From an uncultured Clostridium sp. (GTDB taxonomy: Bacteria; Bacillota; Clostridia; Lachnospirales; Lachnospiraceae), in NCBI GenBank assembly GCA_934438135.1, contig CAKSBP010000034.1:1-32240 (forward strand): DNA of 32,240 nucleotides, given 5' to 3'. The notes beneath the pieces were generated by a model. It ran no database searches and was not told the DNA's origin. It was given only the letters and a program-made list of their open reading frames with translations. How positions within the stretch are numbered: the first letter of the stretch is position 1; every line of letters begins with the position of its first letter. A program made the translations under genes and the position numbers. Of the stretch, positions 31,272 through 32,240 are shown one piece after another.

Positions 31272-32141
31272 CTAAAATACACTCATGCTATTGATTGCAT
31301 AAACTCCTAAAATTACTATGTACATAATAATCATACACATAAGCAGTGCAAATAGATATTTCTTAATCTTACCTGGCTGCTTCGCTGCCTCTGCTTCCAA
31401 ACGTTGAATTTCCAAAGTATCCATATCATGACTAAGAATTTCAAAATAGCTTGTGTTATTATCTCCTCTCAGCGTACCAAGAAGCCCCCGGATAACATCC
31501 GATAACGATGCGGATGTTACTCTCCCTTCAAATCTAAGAAGAGCAGACTCATAAGAACCGGTTCTCATATCTGCACAAGTAATATCCAGTTCCTTTTTCA
31601 TAGCTGTTCCTGCATTCTTACGGTAATTTTCCAGTATGGATAAAACATCCCTGGTTGCCATCAATTCCTGTTTAATTGTAGAACAGAAACGAGGCAGTTC
31701 CAGCTCTATTTCTTCCTTCTTTTTTTTCACCTGTTCCTTCAATTCATTTTCTGCCTTAAAATAAACGACCAAGGCAATAAAAATTACTACCAAGGATGCT
31801 GGAGGAAATATTACCATGCATGGAATAACGAATAATAGAACTAATCCTGCTGTAACAATAGATGTAGCTCTGTATACTTCTGGAGTCTGGTCAATATTCA
31901 GACTTTGAAGCTCTTGTTCCAGCTTGCTCCGCTTATAGTCATCTATCTTCACATATTTGGCTAATCTAGCTGCCAACCTGGCAACAACAATTTCAAGCTG
32001 CATGGTAAAACTTTTATCTTTCACATACGCCTGAGCTGCTTTTTCAGTCCCAGACGTTGGAAGTTTCAGCATATCTATAAAAATAATATAACTTCCATAT
32101 GCCACTCCCAAAAAGGTAATACATTGTAAACAAAATAACAC
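31272..32141 (-). CDS. TadC-like type II secretion F-family membrane protein
   Basis: A 289-residue inner-membrane platform protein. An N-terminal span, a central pair of spans (about 95-130) and a C-terminal span flank the cytoplasmic T2SF domain. That domain has LELPRFCSTIKQELMATRDV, SLSDVIRGLLGTLRGDNN and a conserved KQPGKIKKYLFALL near the last span. It anchors the motor ATPase of a Tad-type pilus. The start is GTG at 32141, eight bases after AGGAGG, an optimal site with no ATG alternative nearby. The upstream gene is cut by the window edge and is likely another member of the same set. Confidence 0.83.
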   Translation of the reverse strand: MLFCLQCITFLGVAYGSYIIFIDMLKLPTSGTEKAAQAYVKDKSFTMQLEIVVARLAARLAKYVKIDDYKRSKLEQELQSLNIDQTPEVYRATSIVTAGLVLLFVIPCMVIFPPASLVVIFIALVVYFKAENELKEQVKKKKEEIELELPRFCSTIKQELMATRDVLSILENYRKNAGTAMKKELDITCADMRTGSYESALLRFEGRVTSASLSDVIRGLLGTLRGDNNTSYFEILSHDMDTLEIQRLEAEAAKQPGKIKKYLFALLMCMIIMYIVILGVYAINSMSVF

Positions 32142-32161
32142 CTTTGTTACCTCCTTATCGT

Positions 32162-32240
32162 TTAATAAACTCTCGGAATCTCTAAGCCAATAAATTCAAG
32201 GCTTTCAGATTCCTTTTCTATTAAAATCCCCCACTTTTTT
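32162..32240 (-). CDS. Partial CDS, C-terminal end only, product unknown
   Basis: About 25 codons of a gene entering from the right end the same way as the TadC-like gene. The visible C-terminus includes ILIEKESESLEFIGLEIPRV and a final Tyr before TAA at 32162-32164. The gene ends 20 bases before the TadC-like start, so it is in the same operon. The T2SF-family TadB or the TadA/CpaF ATPase would be expected there, but the fragment is too short to say. Confidence 0.6.
   Translation of the reverse strand, partial: KKWGILIEKESESLEFIGLEIPRVY

Overview
The window looks like a chromosome segment of a low-GC Gram-positive gut anaerobe, probably Lachnospiraceae or a close relative. The reasons are the AT-rich sequence, strong AGGAGG-type ribosome binding sites, frequent GTG/TTG starts, a KdpE-like orphan regulator, a feoAB operon with a DtxR/MntR repressor, and an integrative conjugative element with a large serine recombinase. 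No species can be named from the sequence alone.

Bases 1-6340 are ordinary chromosome: tRNA-Gly(TCC), tRNA-Thr(CGT) on the other strand, an OmpR-family response regulator, an NhaC-family antiporter, and a DtxR-like metalloregulator transcribed away from feoA-feoB. A short structured RNA candidate with a C-rich loop lies between the regulator and the antiporter.

From about 6360 to beyond the right end lies what I read as one integrative conjugative element (ICE). Its left end carries a large serine recombinase with two tiny ORFs beside it (46 and 39 aa). Next come about 540 bases with no gene but many hairpins, probably a plus-strand structured RNA. Then there is a divergent pair of small HTH regulators with a clear operator/promoter switch, and an agr-like quorum-sensing set: a GHKL kinase, a LytTR regulator and a 42-aa AgrD-like propeptide, with no AgrB visible. 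Cargo follows: a UPF1-like SF1 helicase, a 160-aa unknown, a fused HTH/ImmA peptidase and a decayed, chimeric IS3 transposase.

The transfer half (about 19.3-32.2 kb, all minus strand) holds, read from the right edge leftward: a partial gene, a TadC-like membrane protein and two TadE-like pseudopilins; a promoter and two surface proteins sharing a duplicated 35-residue C-terminal motif; a large secreted protein and a membrane coiled-coil protein; SSB, a VirB4-type ATPase with an overlapping N-terminal partner gene, and a phage-tail-lysozyme cell-wall hydrolase. It ends with a TadZ/CpaE-like ATPase, an HTH protein, a ComEC-type metallo-beta-lactamase protein and two perfect DnaA boxes beside a palindrome (possible origin). 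Relaxase, coupling protein and the far end of the element are not in the window.

How the parts may work together (inference): the HTH switch, the ImmA-type protease and the agr-like circuit could control excision and transfer. The VirB4/lysozyme set would build the conjugation channel, and the Tad-like pilus and surface proteins would make donor-recipient contact. Starts were moved from the longest ORF to the best ribosome-binding-site-supported codon where stated.
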